Source of the DNA: Arenimonas oryziterrae DSM 21050 = YC6267
Lineage (GTDB): Bacteria > Pseudomonadota > Gammaproteobacteria > Xanthomonadales > Xanthomonadaceae
Assembly: GCF_000420545.1 (NCBI RefSeq)
Contig: NZ_ATVD01000002.1
Coordinates: 1 to 64,000, forward strand
Direction of reading: 5' to 3'
DNA: 64,000 nt
Shown here: positions 15,502 to 25,895 of the stretch, piece by piece
Layout of the letters: each line of letters opens with the position of its first letter
How positions within the stretch are numbered: position 1 is the first letter of the stretch
The notes under the pieces: generated by a model
Seen by the model: only the letters and a program-made list of their open reading frames with translations
Database searches by the model: none
Told to the model about the DNA's origin: nothing
Position numbers and translations under genes: made by a program

Positions 15502-17871
15502 ATGTCGCAACTTCGCATCCGCAAGGTGGCCGTCCTCGGCGCCGGCGTGATGGGCGCACAAATCGCCGCCCACCTCGTAAACGCCAATGTCGACACGATC
15601 CTCTTCGATCTCGCAGCTAAAGAAGGCGATAAGAACGGCATCGTGACCAAGGCGATCGCCAATCTCGGCAAGCTTTCACCGGCTCCGCTGGCCGCCAAGG
15701 ATCGCGCCGCCGCGATCACCCCGGCCAATTACGATCAGCATCTCGAACTGCTGCAAGGCTGCGATCTGATCATCGAAGCGATCGCCGAACGGCTGGACTG
15801 GAAGAAGGATCTGTACGCCAAGATCCTGCCCTTCGTGGCGCCGAATGCGGTCCTTGCCTCGAACACTTCTGGCTTGTCTATCAATAGCTTGGCGGAAGTT
15901 CTTGATGAATCACTTCATCATCGGTTCTGCGGCGTGCACTTCTTCAATCCGCCACGCTACATGCACCTGGCCGAGCTCATCCCCTGCGCCAAGACCGACG
16001 CGGCCGTGCTGGAAGGCCTCGAGTCGTTCCTGGTTACCACCCTGGGCAAGGGCGTGGTCTACGCCAAGGACACGCCGAATTTCATCGGCAATCGCATCGG
16101 CGTGTTCTCTATCCTCTCGACCCTGCACCACACCGCCGCTTTCAAGCTGGGCTTCGATGAAGTCGACGCGCTGACCGGCCCCCTGGTCGGTCGCCCGAAG
16201 TCGGCAACCTATCGCACCTCGGACGTGGTCGGCCTGGACACGATGTCGCACGTCATCAAGACGATGGCCGACACCCTGCCCGACGATCCCTGGAAGCAGT
16301 ATTTCAAGGCACCGGACTGGCTGCAGGCACTCATCGGCAAAGGTGCGCTCGGCCAGAAGACCGGCGCCGGCATCTTCCGCAAGGTCGGCAAGGACATACA
16401 GGTCATCGATCTGGCCAAGCAGGACTATCGTCCGGCGACCGGCGAAGCGGCACCGGAGCTCGTGGAAATCCTGAAGATCAAGAACCCGGCCGAGAAGTTC
16501 GCCAAGCTGCGCGCATCCAGCCATCCGCAGGCGCAGTTCCTGTGGGCCTGCTTCCGCGACCTGTTCCACTACAGCGCGTTCCACCTCGAATCGATTGCCG
16601 ACACCGCGCGCGACGTGGATTTCGCCATTCGCTGGGGCTACGGCTGGAATCTGGGCCCGTTCGAAACCTGGCAGGCTGCGGGCTGGCAGCAGGTCGCCGG
16701 CTGGATCGCCGAGGACATCGCTGCGGGCAAGTCCATGAGCGATGCGCCGCTGCCCGCGTGGGTCACCGACGGCCGCAACGGCGTGCATGAAGCCGCCGGC
16801 AGCTACAGCCCGGGTCGCAAGGCCGTGGTGCCGCGCTCTTCCAATCCCGTCTACCAGCGTCAGCGGTTCCCGGATGCGGTCCTGGGCGAAGTGTTCTCGC
16901 CCGGTGAGACCGTTTTCGAAACCGACGCAGTGCGGATGTGGCACGACGGCGACGGCATCGCGGTCCTGAGTTTCAAGACCAAGATGAACACCGTCGGCGA
17001 CGGCGTGCTCGCTGGCATCCAGCAGGCCATCGACGTGGCCGAGAAGGATTTCCAGGGCCTGGTGATCTGGCAGACGAAGGAACCCTTCTCCGCCGGCGCC
17101 GATCTGTCGGGCGCGATGGCCTCGCTCGCGGCCGGCAAGATCGCCGAATTCGAAGCGATGGTCGCCACGTTCCAGGCAACCAGTCAGCGCATCAAGTATT
17201 CGCTGGTTCCCGTTGTCGCGGCCGTTCGCGGTCTGGCGCTGGGTGGCGGCTGTGAATTCCAGATGCATTCGGCGCGCACCGTGTTCGCGCTGGAAAGCTA
17301 CATCGGCCTGGTCGAAGCGGGCGTGGGTCTACTGCCCGCCGGCGGCGGCCTGAAAGAAATCGCGACGCGCGTCGGCCTCGCGGCCGGCCCGGGCGGCGAT
17401 GTCTTCGCCGGCCTCAAGCCGTATTTCGAAGCAGTCGCGATGGGCAAGGTGTCGGCCTCGGCGCTGGAAGCGAAAGAACTCAAGCTCGCCCGCGAGAACG
17501 ACCTCGTGGTCTTCAATCAGTATGAATTGCTGTATGTCGCCAAGCAGCAGGCCAAGGCGCTCGCCGAGTCGGGCTACCGCCCGGCCCTGCCGGCACGGCA
17601 GATCCCGGTCGCCGGCGATGTCGGCATCGCCACCTTCAAGATGATGCTGGTGAACATGCTCGAGGGGCGTTTCATCTCCGAGCACGACATGGAAGTGTCC
17701 ACGCGCATCGCTACCGTGCTGTGCGGCGGCGACGTCGATCGCGGGTCGCTGGTAGACGAGGAATGGCTGCTCAAGCTCGAGCGCGAGCATTTCGTGGCCC
17801 TGGCGCAGATGCCCAAGACCCAGGAACGCATCGCCTTCATGCTCAAGAACGGCAAGCCCTTGCGCAACTAA
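15502..17871 (+). CDS. 3-hydroxyacyl-CoA dehydrogenase/enoyl-CoA hydratase (FadN-type domain order)
   Basis: A 789-residue bifunctional beta-oxidation enzyme. The dehydrogenase half is first, with NAD motif GAGVMG at residues 13-18 and the HFFNPPRYMHLAELI signature; the C-terminal half is a crotonase domain with SAGADLSGAM and LALGGGCEFQMHS, which build the oxyanion hole. This order is opposite to E. coli FadB/FadJ and matches FadN of Bacillus, also about 789 residues. The start is the ATG of MSQLRIRK, with GGAG ten bases upstream. The thiolase gene follows after 27 bases. Expected reactions: hydration of enoyl-CoA and oxidation to 3-ketoacyl-CoA. Confidence 0.9.
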   Translation: MSQLRIRKVAVLGAGVMGAQIAAHLVNANVDTILFDLAAKEGDKNGIVTKAIANLGKLSPAPLAAKDRAAAITPANYDQHLELLQGCDLIIEAIAERLDWKKDLYAKILPFVAPNAVLASNTSGLSINSLAEVLDESLHHRFCGVHFFNPPRYMHLAELIPCAKTDAAVLEGLESFLVTTLGKGVVYAKDTPNFIGNRIGVFSILSTLHHTAAFKLGFDEVDALTGPLVGRPKSATYRTSDVVGLDTMSHVIKTMADTLPDDPWKQYFKAPDWLQALIGKGALGQKTGAGIFRKVGKDIQVIDLAKQDYRPATGEAAPELVEILKIKNPAEKFAKLRASSHPQAQFLWACFRDLFHYSAFHLESIADTARDVDFAIRWGYGWNLGPFETWQAAGWQQVAGWIAEDIAAGKSMSDAPLPAWVTDGRNGVHEAAGSYSPGRKAVVPRSSNPVYQRQRFPDAVLGEVFSPGETVFETDAVRMWHDGDGIAVLSFKTKMNTVGDGVLAGIQQAIDVAEKDFQGLVIWQTKEPFSAGADLSGAMASLAAGKIAEFEAMVATFQATSQRIKYSLVPVVAAVRGLALGGGCEFQMHSARTVFALESYIGLVEAGVGLLPAGGGLKEIATRVGLAAGPGGDVFAGLKPYFEAVAMGKVSASALEAKELKLARENDLVVFNQYELLYVAKQQAKALAESGYRPALPARQIPVAGDVGIATFKMMLVNMLEGRFISEHDMEVSTRIATVLCGGDVDRGSLVDEEWLLKLEREHFVALAQMPKTQERIAFMLKNGKPLRN

Positions 17872-17898
17872 GCGCCGACGAATTCAGGAGAATCGAGA

Positions 17899-19095
17899 AT
17901 GTCCAAGCAAATTCAAGACGCCTACATCGTCGCCGCGACCCGTACCCCGGTCGGCAAGGCGCCGCGCGGCGTGTTCCGCAATGCCCACCCCGCCGATCTG
18001 CTCGCGCATGTGCTGCGCAGCGTGGTTGCGCAGGCGCCGGGCATCGATACCCGCCGCATCGATGACATCATCGTCGGCTGCGCGATGCCCGAGGGCGAGC
18101 AAGGCATGAACGTGGCGCGCATCGGCGCGTTGCTGGCCGGCCTGCCCGACGTCATCGCCGCGCAGACCATCAACCGCTTCTGCTCTTCCGGCCTGCAGGC
18201 CGTCGCCTTGGCGGCCGACCGCATTCGCCTCGGCGAAGCTGACCTCATGATCGCCGGCGGCACCGAATCGATGAGCATGGTGCCGATGATGGGCAACAAG
18301 GTCGCGATGTCGCCGTCGGTGTTCAAGGACGACAACGTCGCCATCGCCTACGGCATGGGCATCACCGCCGAGAAGGTCGCCGAGCAGTGGAAGGTGTCGC
18401 GCGAGGCGCAGGACGCGTTTGCGTATGCCTCGCATCAGAAGGCCCTGGCGGCGACGGCGAGCGGCGAGTTCGCGGCCGAAATCTCGCCGTACAACGTCGT
18501 CGCGCGCCTGCCCGTCCTGGGCGGCAACACCGTCGCGGTACGCGAGTTGCTGGTGAAGAACGACGAAGGTCCGCGCGCCGACACGAGCGTCGAAGGTCTC
18601 GCCAAATTGCGCCCGGTGTTCCGCAACGGCGGCAGCGTCACCGCCGGCAACAGCTCGCAGATGTCCGACGGTGCCGGTGCGGTACTACTGGCCTCGGCGC
18701 AGGCGATCAAGGATTACGGCTTGACGCCGCTTGCGCGTTTCGTCGGCTTCTCCGTCGCCGGCGTCAAGCCCGAGATCATGGGCATCGGTCCGATTGCCGC
18801 GATTCCCAAGGCCCTCGCACAGGCCGGCATCACCAAGGAACAGCTGGACTGGATCGAACTCAACGAAGCTTTTGCCGCGCAGGCACTGGCCGTGATCGGC
18901 GATGTCGGACTCGATCCGTCCAAGGTCAATCCGCTGGGCGGCGCGATCGCCCTGGGTCACCCGCTCGGCGCGACCGGAGCGATCCGCGTTGCGACCCTGC
19001 TGCACGGCCTGCAGCGTCGCAAGCAGAAGTACGGCATGGTGACGATGTGCATCGGCACCGGCATGGGTGCGGCGGGCATTTTCGAAGCGCTGTAA
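17899..19095 (+). CDS. fadA: Acetyl-CoA C-acyltransferase (3-ketoacyl-CoA thiolase)
   Basis: A 398-residue thiolase. The acyl-accepting Cys95 is in NRFCSSGLQ; the ALGHPLGATG histidine motif and a C-terminal CIGTGMGAAG cysteine motif are intact. It cleaves 3-ketoacyl-CoA with CoA to acetyl-CoA and a shortened acyl-CoA, the last step of the spiral begun by the preceding gene. AGGAG lies upstream of the ATG. A strong terminator follows 20 bases after the stop, so tetR, the dehydrogenase/hydratase and this gene probably form one transcript. Confidence 0.94.
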   Translation: MSKQIQDAYIVAATRTPVGKAPRGVFRNAHPADLLAHVLRSVVAQAPGIDTRRIDDIIVGCAMPEGEQGMNVARIGALLAGLPDVIAAQTINRFCSSGLQAVALAADRIRLGEADLMIAGGTESMSMVPMMGNKVAMSPSVFKDDNVAIAYGMGITAEKVAEQWKVSREAQDAFAYASHQKALAATASGEFAAEISPYNVVARLPVLGGNTVAVRELLVKNDEGPRADTSVEGLAKLRPVFRNGGSVTAGNSSQMSDGAGAVLLASAQAIKDYGLTPLARFVGFSVAGVKPEIMGIGPIAAIPKALAQAGITKEQLDWIELNEAFAAQALAVIGDVGLDPSKVNPLGGAIALGHPLGATGAIRVATLLHGLQRRKQKYGMVTMCIGTGMGAAGIFEAL

Positions 19096-19114
19096 GAAAC
19101 GCTTGTGGAAAGAG

Positions 19115-19141
19115 AACGGACGGCGAAAGCCGTCCGTTTTT
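19115..19141 (+). terminator. Rho-independent terminator after the beta-oxidation operon
   Basis: Perfect 9-bp stem ACGGACGGC / GCCGTCCGT with a GAAA tetraloop and a T-tract, between the thiolase gene and the convergent oxidoreductase gene. Confidence 0.92.
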
Positions 19142-19169
19142 CATGCGCGACGCGGCACGAAACCCGGAA

Positions 19170-20450
19170 TCAGGATTCGCGCCAGGACTGCCATGCATCG
19201 CGTGCCTGCAGCCACCAGTAGCTCAGCTGCGCACCGATGAAGCCGGCGGGTTTGAGCGCCGACACCAGGCCATAACGGCTGAACTCTTGCCAGCGCGTAT
19301 CGCCCTCGGCGATCGCCGATGCCAGCACTTCGCCCGCAAACGTGGTTGGCGCCACACCGTGGCCGCCGAAGGCCTGCGCCAGCCAAAGCCCCTGATCGAT
19401 GCGTCCAATTTGCGGCATCTCGTGCCGCGCGTAGCTCATCAGGCCCGACCAGGCGGTGTCGATGCGCACGCCGTCGATCTGCGGAAACACTTTGACCATG
19501 TCGCCGTAAAGCAGCCGCTTCACTTCCTCGGGCGAACGGTCTTTCACCGAGATGCGCCCGCCCCACAACAGGCGCGAGTCGGGCAAGGGCCGGTAGTAGT
19601 CGAAGGCGAACCGCGTGTCGTAGACCGCGGCCTTCGTGCGCAGGATGTCGCCCAGGCGAGCGCCCAGCGCTTGCGTCACCATCACGTAGGTTGCGATCGG
19701 CAATACACCCGCATCGACATCGCGACGCAGTCCTGCCAGATAGCCGCCGCAGGCGAGCACGACCTGTTCGGCCTCCACCTCCCCGTCCGGCGTCCGCACA
19801 CGCCAGCCGCTGCCGGCGCGGTCGAGCGCGGTCGCCGGCGAGCCTTCGTGCAGGCTCACGCCCTGATCTGTCGCCGCCTGCGCCAAGCCCAGCGCGTAGT
19901 TGAGCGGATGGAAATGCATGGCATTGCGTTCGTACAGGGCATCGGAATAGCGCGGGCTGAGGATTTTTTCGCGCAATTCCTCGCGCGGCACGAACTGCCA
20001 GTCGGTCGCGAACTTGTCGGCAAGCAGCGTCTGAAAGTCCCGCAACAGCCGCGGATCCTTGAACCAGTTGGCCCAATAGACGCCGGCGTCGGTGTGCTGG
20101 CAGGCGATCGCGTACTGCCGGATGCGCCGACGGATGAGGTCCACCGCCCCGGTCGTGCCGGCGTAGAGCGCGCACGCCCGTTCCGGGCCGAGATCGCGCA
20201 ACAGGCTTTGCGGCCCGCGGGAAAATCCAGCGAACACGAAACCGCCATTGCGTCCCGAGGCGCCGAACGCCAACTGTTTCGCTTCCAGCACCACCACATC
20301 GCGGACGCCGCGTTCGGCCAGACCCAACGCCGTGTTCAAGCCGGCGAAGCCGCCGCCGATCACGCACACCCGCGCCTCGCGCTTGCCCGTGAGTGGCGGG
20401 AGCGGATCGCTGGGCATAGCCGATGAGCGGTAGTAACTGGTCTGTTGCAT
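19170..20450 (-). CDS. FAD-dependent oxidoreductase (DAO family, gamma-glutamylputrescine oxidase-like)
   Basis: A 426-residue flavoprotein. The dinucleotide-binding motif VIGGGFAGLNTALGLAERG (about residues 30-48) is followed by the ASGRNGGF segment typical of PuuB and related amine oxidases; the N-terminal QQTSYYRSSA resembles the start of PuuB. Near the C-terminus AFGGHGVAPTTFAGEVLA closes the FAD domain. PuuB oxidises gamma-glutamylputrescine. No puu genes adjoin, but aguA-aguB, which make putrescine, are 28 kb away. Substrate is inferred and another amino acid or amine is possible. Confidence 0.75.
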   Translation of the reverse strand: MQQTSYYRSSAMPSDPLPPLTGKREARVCVIGGGFAGLNTALGLAERGVRDVVVLEAKQLAFGASGRNGGFVFAGFSRGPQSLLRDLGPERACALYAGTTGAVDLIRRRIRQYAIACQHTDAGVYWANWFKDPRLLRDFQTLLADKFATDWQFVPREELREKILSPRYSDALYERNAMHFHPLNYALGLAQAATDQGVSLHEGSPATALDRAGSGWRVRTPDGEVEAEQVVLACGGYLAGLRRDVDAGVLPIATYVMVTQALGARLGDILRTKAAVYDTRFAFDYYRPLPDSRLLWGGRISVKDRSPEEVKRLLYGDMVKVFPQIDGVRIDTAWSGLMSYARHEMPQIGRIDQGLWLAQAFGGHGVAPTTFAGEVLASAIAEGDTRWQEFSRYGLVSALKPAGFIGAQLSYWWLQARDAWQSWRES

Positions 20451-20509
20451 GAGCGTTTCTGGGCGCGGGATGCGGCTAGGATGTCAGGGTCCGCCCCCCG
20501 GAGGAAAGC

Positions 20510-20944
20510 ATGAGCCCACCCGTCAAGGATGTCTCCTATCGCCGACGCCGTTGGCTGTGGCTGACGTTCACGTTGATTTCCGGCGCGGCCCTGCTCGCGG
20601 GACTGTATTCGTGGATACAGAAGCTGTCGTCGGGACTGGGCTCGTCCCTGACGCTGGAGGAGTACGACTACCAGGTTTTCATCATGCGCCTGGCCCTGTG
20701 CCTGGGCGTGGCGATCACGGCGAGCAGCCTGGCCATCCTGCTGCTCAAATGGGCACGCGATACCCGTCGTCAGAAAGAATGGCCGCCGAAAGGCCTGCAG
20801 CTCGCCGCCGACGCGCCGATACGCTATGGGAAAGCCGCCGAGCAGGTCGCGCAGCGGCTCACGCTCGCGGCGTGGATGCTGGTGGTGTTCGCGCTCGTGG
20901 TGCTCGCCTGGGCGGGTTGGCGGTTGGGACCGGAAATCTTCTAG
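20510..20944 (+). CDS. Hypothetical membrane protein
   Basis: A 144-residue protein with three probable membrane helices (about residues 16-36, 58-80 and 118-138) and a basic loop (KWARDTRRQKEW). No family is recognised. GGAGGAAAGC gives a near-ideal ribosome-binding site before the ATG. It is divergent from the oxidoreductase gene and convergent with galU, whose stop lies 18 bases beyond. Function unknown. Confidence 0.6.
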   Translation: MSPPVKDVSYRRRRWLWLTFTLISGAALLAGLYSWIQKLSSGLGSSLTLEEYDYQVFIMRLALCLGVAITASSLAILLLKWARDTRRQKEWPPKGLQLAADAPIRYGKAAEQVAQRLTLAAWMLVVFALVVLAWAGWRLGPEIF

Positions 20945-20962
20945 CCGGCTCCCTGGTCGGGA

Positions 20963-21841
20963 TCAGCGCTCGAGCGCCGCCCGCATATAGGCGCGGGCCG
21001 CGTCGGCGAGGTCGTCGTGGTCGAGCGCGTACTGGATCGTCGCTTCGATCAGTCCGATACGACTGCCGCAATCGAAACGACGGCCTTCGAAGCGATAGGC
21101 CAGCGCACGATCCTCGGCGAGCAGGGCCGCGATCGCGTCGGTCAGCTGAATTTCGCCACCGGCACCCGGACGGGTTTTCTCCAGCAGGTCGAAAATCCGG
21201 CCGCTGAGCACGTAGCGGCCGACGACGGCGAGCGTGCTGGGTGCCACTTCTGGGCGAGGCTTCTCCACGATCGCGGAAATCTTGCCGTGGCGGCCGCTGA
21301 AATCCTCGGTCGCGACGATGCCGTAGCTCGCAGTCTGCTCGCGCGGCACATCCTGCACGGCGATCACGCTGGCATTCTCGCGATCGGCCAGGTCGGCCAT
21401 CTGCTTGAGCGCACCCGGGCCGCGGTTCCAGATCAGGTCATCGGGCAGCAACACCGCGAACGGCTCGTTGCCGATCACCGGCTTCGCGCATAGCACCGCA
21501 TGCCCCAGACCCAAAGCTTCGGCCTGGGTGACGAAGACGGCGCGCACATTGCGCGGCAGCACGTCGCGGATCAGGGCCAGCAACTCGGATTTGCCGGACT
21601 TCTCCAGCTTCTGTTCGAGCTCGTACGCCTTGTCGAAGTAGTCGGCGACCGAGTGCTTGTAGCGATTGGTCACGAACACGAGCGTGTCGCAGCCCGCTTC
21701 GATCGCTTCATCGACCGCGTACTGGATCAGCGGCTTGTCGACGACCGGCAACATTTCCTTGGGCACCGTCTTGGTCGCGGGCAGGAAGCGCGTACCGAGA
21801 CCGGCGACGGGAAAAACAGCTTTGCGGATTCGGAAGCTCAT
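20963..21841 (-). CDS. galU: UTP-glucose-1-phosphate uridylyltransferase
   Basis: A 292-residue nucleotidyltransferase making UDP-glucose. The start region [20 protein letters not shown] is the GalU signature, and [10 protein letters not shown] and [10 protein letters not shown] are also conserved. Its ATG overlaps the stop of the preceding nucleotide-sugar dehydratase gene as ATGA. Last gene of the envelope-sugar end of the long minus-strand block. UDP-glucose would feed exopolysaccharide, LPS or glucan synthesis. Confidence 0.95.
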   Translation of the reverse strand: MSFRIRKAVFPVAGLGTRFLPATKTVPKEMLPVVDKPLIQYAVDEAIEAGCDTLVFVTNRYKHSVADYFDKAYELEQKLEKSGKSELLALIRDVLPRNVRAVFVTQAEALGLGHAVLCAKPVIGNEPFAVLLPDDLIWNRGPGALKQMADLADRENASVIAVQDVPREQTASYGIVATEDFSGRHGKISAIVEKPRPEVAPSTLAVVGRYVLSGRIFDLLEKTRPGAGGEIQLTDAIAALLAEDRALAYRFEGRRFDCGSRIGLIEATIQYALDHDDLADAARAYMRAALER

Positions 21842-23706
21842 GTGCGGGCCGGAGGTTCGTGGTTCGTGATGGCGCCGGGAGTGTACTCGGGAACCGCCTC
21901 GCGCAGCACCGCCGCCAGATCGGCATCGGACGCGTCGTCGGCCAGTGCGGCGAGCAGGCGATTCAAGGCCGCGCTCACCGCATTCTCGGCCGACGCGCGC
22001 GGCTGCGCCTGCAGCACCAATGGGTTGGCCGTGCGATCGTGGCGCTCGCCGGCGGCGAACAGGCGTTCGTGCAGTTTTTCGCCGGGACGCAGGCCGGTGT
22101 ATTCGATCGCGACATCGCGCCCAGGCTGTTTGCCGGCGAGTCGGATCATCTGTTCGGCCAGTTCGCGGATCGCGACCGGGCGGCCCATATCCAACGTGTA
22201 CACGGCCGCGGCTGTCGCCGGCAGCGCCGCCGTCTGCAGGATCAACTGGCAGGCTTCGGGAATGGTCATGAAAAACCGCGTGATCTCCGGATGCGTAACC
22301 GTGACCGGCCCGCCCGCAGCGATCTGGCGACGGAACAGCGGCACCACGCTGCCGGCGGAATCGAGCACATTGCCGAAGCGCACGATCGACAAACCGGTTT
22401 TCGATCCGGCGAAGCTCGACTGGCAGACCAGTTCCGCGAAACGTTTGCTTGCGCCGAGCACATTGATCGGATCGACGGCCTTGTCGGTGGAGATCAGCAC
22501 GAAATTGCCGACTTCCGCAGCGCGGCAGGCGGCGGCAAGCACGTGCGTGGCAGCGACGTTGTTGCGCAGCCCTTCGCGCAACTGGCCCTCGAGCAAGGGC
22601 ACCTGCTTGTTTGCCGCCGCGTGGTAGACGAAATCCGGACGATGTCGCAAGGCGCGCCGGCAGGTGACCGCGTCGCCGCAATCGCCCAGCAGGATATCGA
22701 CCCGTACGGCCGGGAAATCGCGTGCCAGGCCTTCGCAGACTTCGATCAGCGGCAGTTCGGCGCGTTCGAGCAGGAGCAGGCGGGCGACGCCGGCGCGCGC
22801 GCACTGCCGCGCCAGCTCGGAACCGATGGAACCACCGGCGCCGGTGATCAGCACGGTCCGGCCGCCCAGACTGCGACGCACACTCTCCCAGTCGAACGCG
22901 ACCGGTTCGCGGCCGAGCAGGTCTTCAATCGCGACCTCGTTCAAGCGCAGCTGTCCCGGCGTGGCATCCAGCATGTCCGACAGGCGCGGGACCTTGCGGA
23001 ACGGCAGGCCGGTCGATTCGCACAGACTCACGACCCGCAGCATCTCCGCCGGCGTGGCGCTGGGCATGGCGATGACCAGCATGCTTGCGGCGGTTTCCCG
23101 CGCGACGTCGGCGATATCGTCGATGCGGCCCAGCACCGGCACGCCCTGCACTTTCATGTGGCGCATGTCGGCCTTGTCGTCGAGCAGCCCGACCGGCAGA
23201 TAGCGTCCGTCGCTGCGGAAATCGCGCAGCAGCATTTCCGCCGCGCGACCGGCGCCCAGCACGACCACGCGCGTCGCATCGGAATGCCGCGCTGCCATGC
23301 GATGGTCCTTCCACAGCCGGTAAAGCAGGCGCGGCGCACCGAGCAGGAAGACCAGCACGATCACGTACGGCACCAGCACCCGTCGCGGAATATCGGGCAG
23401 CATGCCGAGCAGCGCGAACGTCGCGATGATCAGCAGCAGTCCCAGCAGGGCCGCGCGCAGCAGATTGGCCAGGTCGGGCAGGCTCGCAAAGCGCCAGACG
23501 CCGCGATACAGACCGACCGCCCAGAGCATCGCGCCCTGCAAACCCAGTACCACCGCCAGCTCGACAGGCAAGGCCGGCGCGGCCGGTGCGCCCGCCACGC
23601 TGGCCAGCCAGCGCAGGCCGATCCAGGTCAGGGCGACGATCGCCAGGTCATGCACGATCACGAGCAGTCGCGGAACGATGGCCAGCAACCAAGTCGTGCG
23701 CGTCAT
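21838..23706 (-). CDS. Membrane-bound polysaccharide biosynthesis nucleotide-sugar dehydratase/epimerase (CapD/WbpM-like)
   Basis: A 622-residue protein. About four N-terminal membrane helices (residues 10-128) are followed by a CoA-binding-like Rossmann domain (GAGRAA, 151-156) and a Polysacc_synt_2 SDR domain (TGAGGSIG, 288-295) with [17 protein letters not shown]. This is the WbpM/PglF/CapD architecture: UDP-GlcNAc 4,6-dehydratases that start synthesis of deoxy-amino sugars. The canonical catalytic Tyr is not at the SDR position, as expected for this subfamily. It overlaps the WecA-like transferase gene and galU by four bases each. Confidence 0.9.
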   Translation of the reverse strand: MTRTTWLLAIVPRLLVIVHDLAIVALTWIGLRWLASVAGAPAAPALPVELAVVLGLQGAMLWAVGLYRGVWRFASLPDLANLLRAALLGLLLIIATFALLGMLPDIPRRVLVPYVIVLVFLLGAPRLLYRLWKDHRMAARHSDATRVVVLGAGRAAEMLLRDFRSDGRYLPVGLLDDKADMRHMKVQGVPVLGRIDDIADVARETAASMLVIAMPSATPAEMLRVVSLCESTGLPFRKVPRLSDMLDATPGQLRLNEVAIEDLLGREPVAFDWESVRRSLGGRTVLITGAGGSIGSELARQCARAGVARLLLLERAELPLIEVCEGLARDFPAVRVDILLGDCGDAVTCRRALRHRPDFVYHAAANKQVPLLEGQLREGLRNNVAATHVLAAACRAAEVGNFVLISTDKAVDPINVLGASKRFAELVCQSSFAGSKTGLSIVRFGNVLDSAGSVVPLFRRQIAAGGPVTVTHPEITRFFMTIPEACQLILQTAALPATAAAVYTLDMGRPVAIRELAEQMIRLAGKQPGRDVAIEYTGLRPGEKLHERLFAAGERHDRTANPLVLQAQPRASAENAVSAALNRLLAALADDASDADLAAVLREAVPEYTPGAITNHEPPART

Positions 23707-24716
23707 GCCGGCACTCCCCGACGCCGCAGCAGTTGTGCGCGCGCCAAGCCGTGCGCGACCGCGAGCACGATGAACCAGGTGGCTGCCAAAACCCATTGCG
23801 TCGCCGTGCCCTGCCCGCCCGCGATCAGCGCGATCGCGATGGCGACCAGGCAGACGGCGCCATAGACCAGACAAACCTGCCATGGGGCGCGGCCGCGACG
23901 AACAGCGAACTGATACAGATGTTCGCGATGCGCCTGCCACAACACGCGACCGGCGCCTGCACGACGCAGCAAGGTGATGCCGGCGTCGACCAGCAACACC
24001 GAAGACAGCAGCAAGGCCTGCGCCGCGCCGATGACCCGGTAGTGCAGCGCAAGCAGCAGCAAGGCCAGCACCGCCGCCGCGAGCGCATGGCTGCCGACAT
24101 CGCCAAGGAACACGCGTGCCTGCGGAAAATTGAAAGGAAGGAAACCCAGGCATGCACCGGCCAAGGCCGCCGCCAGCACACGCAAGCCATCGATCTGTCC
24201 CGGCAACAGGGCCAAAGCAATTGCGATCAACAGGCCTTGCACGGTCACCAGACCGTGGCTGCCGTCCATGAAATTCCAGACATTAACCATGAAAACCGTC
24301 GCGACAGTCGCCGCAGCGACGACGACCACGGCCGGCATCGTCGGAAACAGCTGCAGAGGCCAGACCATCGCGAGCGCCGCTGCGAACTGCAGCGTCAACT
24401 TCGGTGCTGCCGGCAAGGGCTGCAGGTCGTCGATGAAACCAATCAGCGCGAACAAGGCGATCCCGGCGCAGGCGCTCCAACCGGGGTACGCGTCTCCGGC
24501 CTGGGTCAGCGCGAAACCAGCGCTGGCGATCACCATCGCGAGCGCGATGCCGATCCCGCCGCCGCGCGGCGTGACCTGCGTATGCACGCGACGACCGCCC
24601 GGCACATCGACCAGATGGCGCGCCATGGCGAAACGCATCCAGGCCACACAGGACGTCGCTGACACAAGCGCCGCGAGAACCAGGGCGCCGACGGCGCTGC
24701 CACCGCCAGACATCAT
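23703..24716 (-). CDS. WecA/WbpL-like polyprenyl-phosphate sugar-phosphate transferase
   Basis: A 337-residue polytopic membrane protein (about ten helices) of glycosyltransferase family 4. Catalytic signatures are FIDDLQPLP, NVWNFMDGSHGLV and FLGDVGSH, plus a C-terminal HREHLYQ loop. These enzymes transfer a HexNAc-1-phosphate to undecaprenyl phosphate to begin O-antigen or other glycans. The start follows the lapB stop without a gap (TGA ATG ATG). With the next gene it forms a WbpL-WbpM-like initiating pair. Confidence 0.88.
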   Translation of the reverse strand: MMSGGGSAVGALVLAALVSATSCVAWMRFAMARHLVDVPGGRRVHTQVTPRGGGIGIALAMVIASAGFALTQAGDAYPGWSACAGIALFALIGFIDDLQPLPAAPKLTLQFAAALAMVWPLQLFPTMPAVVVVAAATVATVFMVNVWNFMDGSHGLVTVQGLLIAIALALLPGQIDGLRVLAAALAGACLGFLPFNFPQARVFLGDVGSHALAAAVLALLLLALHYRVIGAAQALLLSSVLLVDAGITLLRRAGAGRVLWQAHREHLYQFAVRRGRAPWQVCLVYGAVCLVAIAIALIAGGQGTATQWVLAATWFIVLAVAHGLARAQLLRRRGVPA

Positions 24717-25895
24717 TCAGTCGCCCGCCGCATTCAACTGGGGCTTGATGCTGCCCCAATGCTTGCAGCTCGGGCACTGCCAGTGATGGGCGCGCGCGCC
24801 GAAACCGCAACGCTGGCAGCGGTAGCTCATCGTGCGTACGACCAGTTGGTCGGTGATCTGCTTGATCACGCGCAGGGACTCGGCGGGGTCGTCGCCGGGA
24901 TTTTCCAGACTCAGGTCGATCAGCGCCGCCTCGCCGCGAACCGAAGGCCGCTGCTGCAGCTGGCGCGCGAGAAAGGCCTGGGCGACGCCGATGCCTTCGT
25001 CGCGCTGGATGATCTGCGCCAACGCCAGCACCGGCGACACGCCGGGGTAGTGTTCGATGACTTCCTGCAGGAAGCCGCGGGCGCGGGCGATTTCGCCGCG
25101 CTTCTCGTAGCAGCTCAGCAGCGAAGACAGGATCTCGGGCAGGTATTCAATGTCGTGCCGGGCGACGCGTTCGAACGCGCGGATCGCGCCGGCATCGTTG
25201 CCCTCAGCCAATTCCAGGCGGCCTTCGATGACACCGGCGCGCACGCTGTTGCTGTCCGCCGAATACGCCAGGCCGATCTGTTCGCGTGCGACGTCGACGC
25301 GTCCTTCCAGACGTGCCTTGTCGGCCAGTTCGCAATGGAAATGCGCGATGACCCGGCCCATCGGCTCGCCGGAGGTCTGCTCGTAGCGCGTGGCGTGCTC
25401 GATCGCCTTGTCCCAGTCGCGTTCGGCCTGGTAGATCGCGATGAGTTGGCGCAGCGCCTGCGGCGCATGCACACCCATCTGCACCAGATCGGTGAACAGG
25501 GTCTCCGCGCGGTCGAGCAGGCCGGCGCGCATGTAGTCCTCGCCGAGCGCGAGCACGGCGCGGGTTTTCTGTTCTTCGCTCAAGCCGTTACGGGCAACCA
25601 GCCCCTGATGCAGGCGGATCGCGCGATCGACTTCGCCCCGCCTTCGAAACAGATGTCCGAGCGCGAACTGCGTTTCGATGGTGTCCTTGTCGACTTCGGC
25701 GATCTGCAGGAAGATCTCGATCGCCTTGTCCTGCTGTTCGTTGAGCAGGTAGTTCAGGCCGCGGAAATACGTATTGGACAGTCGCGATACGCGCGCCCCG
25801 CCCTTGATTTCGCCGCCGCGCCGGCCCGCCAGCCAACCGCCCGCCGCCGCCGCCGGAATCAGCAGCAGCCAGGCCGCGTGGGTCATGATGGCCAT
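24717..25895 (-). CDS. lapB: Lipopolysaccharide assembly protein LapB (YciM)
   Basis: A 392-residue inner-membrane-anchored TPR protein with a C-terminal rubredoxin-like metal site (Cys360, Cys363, Cys374, Cys377). LapB presents LpxC to FtsH and so limits lipid A synthesis. The N-terminal helix (LLLIPAAAAGGWLAG) is the anchor. The start chosen has AAGGA six bases upstream and overlaps lapA by 13 bases; an ATG three codons on would give an ATGA overlap. lapA-lapB order is conserved. Confidence 0.95.
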   Translation of the reverse strand: MAIMTHAAWLLLIPAAAAGGWLAGRRGGEIKGGARVSRLSNTYFRGLNYLLNEQQDKAIEIFLQIAEVDKDTIETQFALGHLFRRRGEVDRAIRLHQGLVARNGLSEEQKTRAVLALGEDYMRAGLLDRAETLFTDLVQMGVHAPQALRQLIAIYQAERDWDKAIEHATRYEQTSGEPMGRVIAHFHCELADKARLEGRVDVAREQIGLAYSADSNSVRAGVIEGRLELAEGNDAGAIRAFERVARHDIEYLPEILSSLLSCYEKRGEIARARGFLQEVIEHYPGVSPVLALAQIIQRDEGIGVAQAFLARQLQQRPSVRGEAALIDLSLENPGDDPAESLRVIKQITDQLVVRTMSYRCQRCGFGARAHHWQCPSCKHWGSIKPQLNAAGD

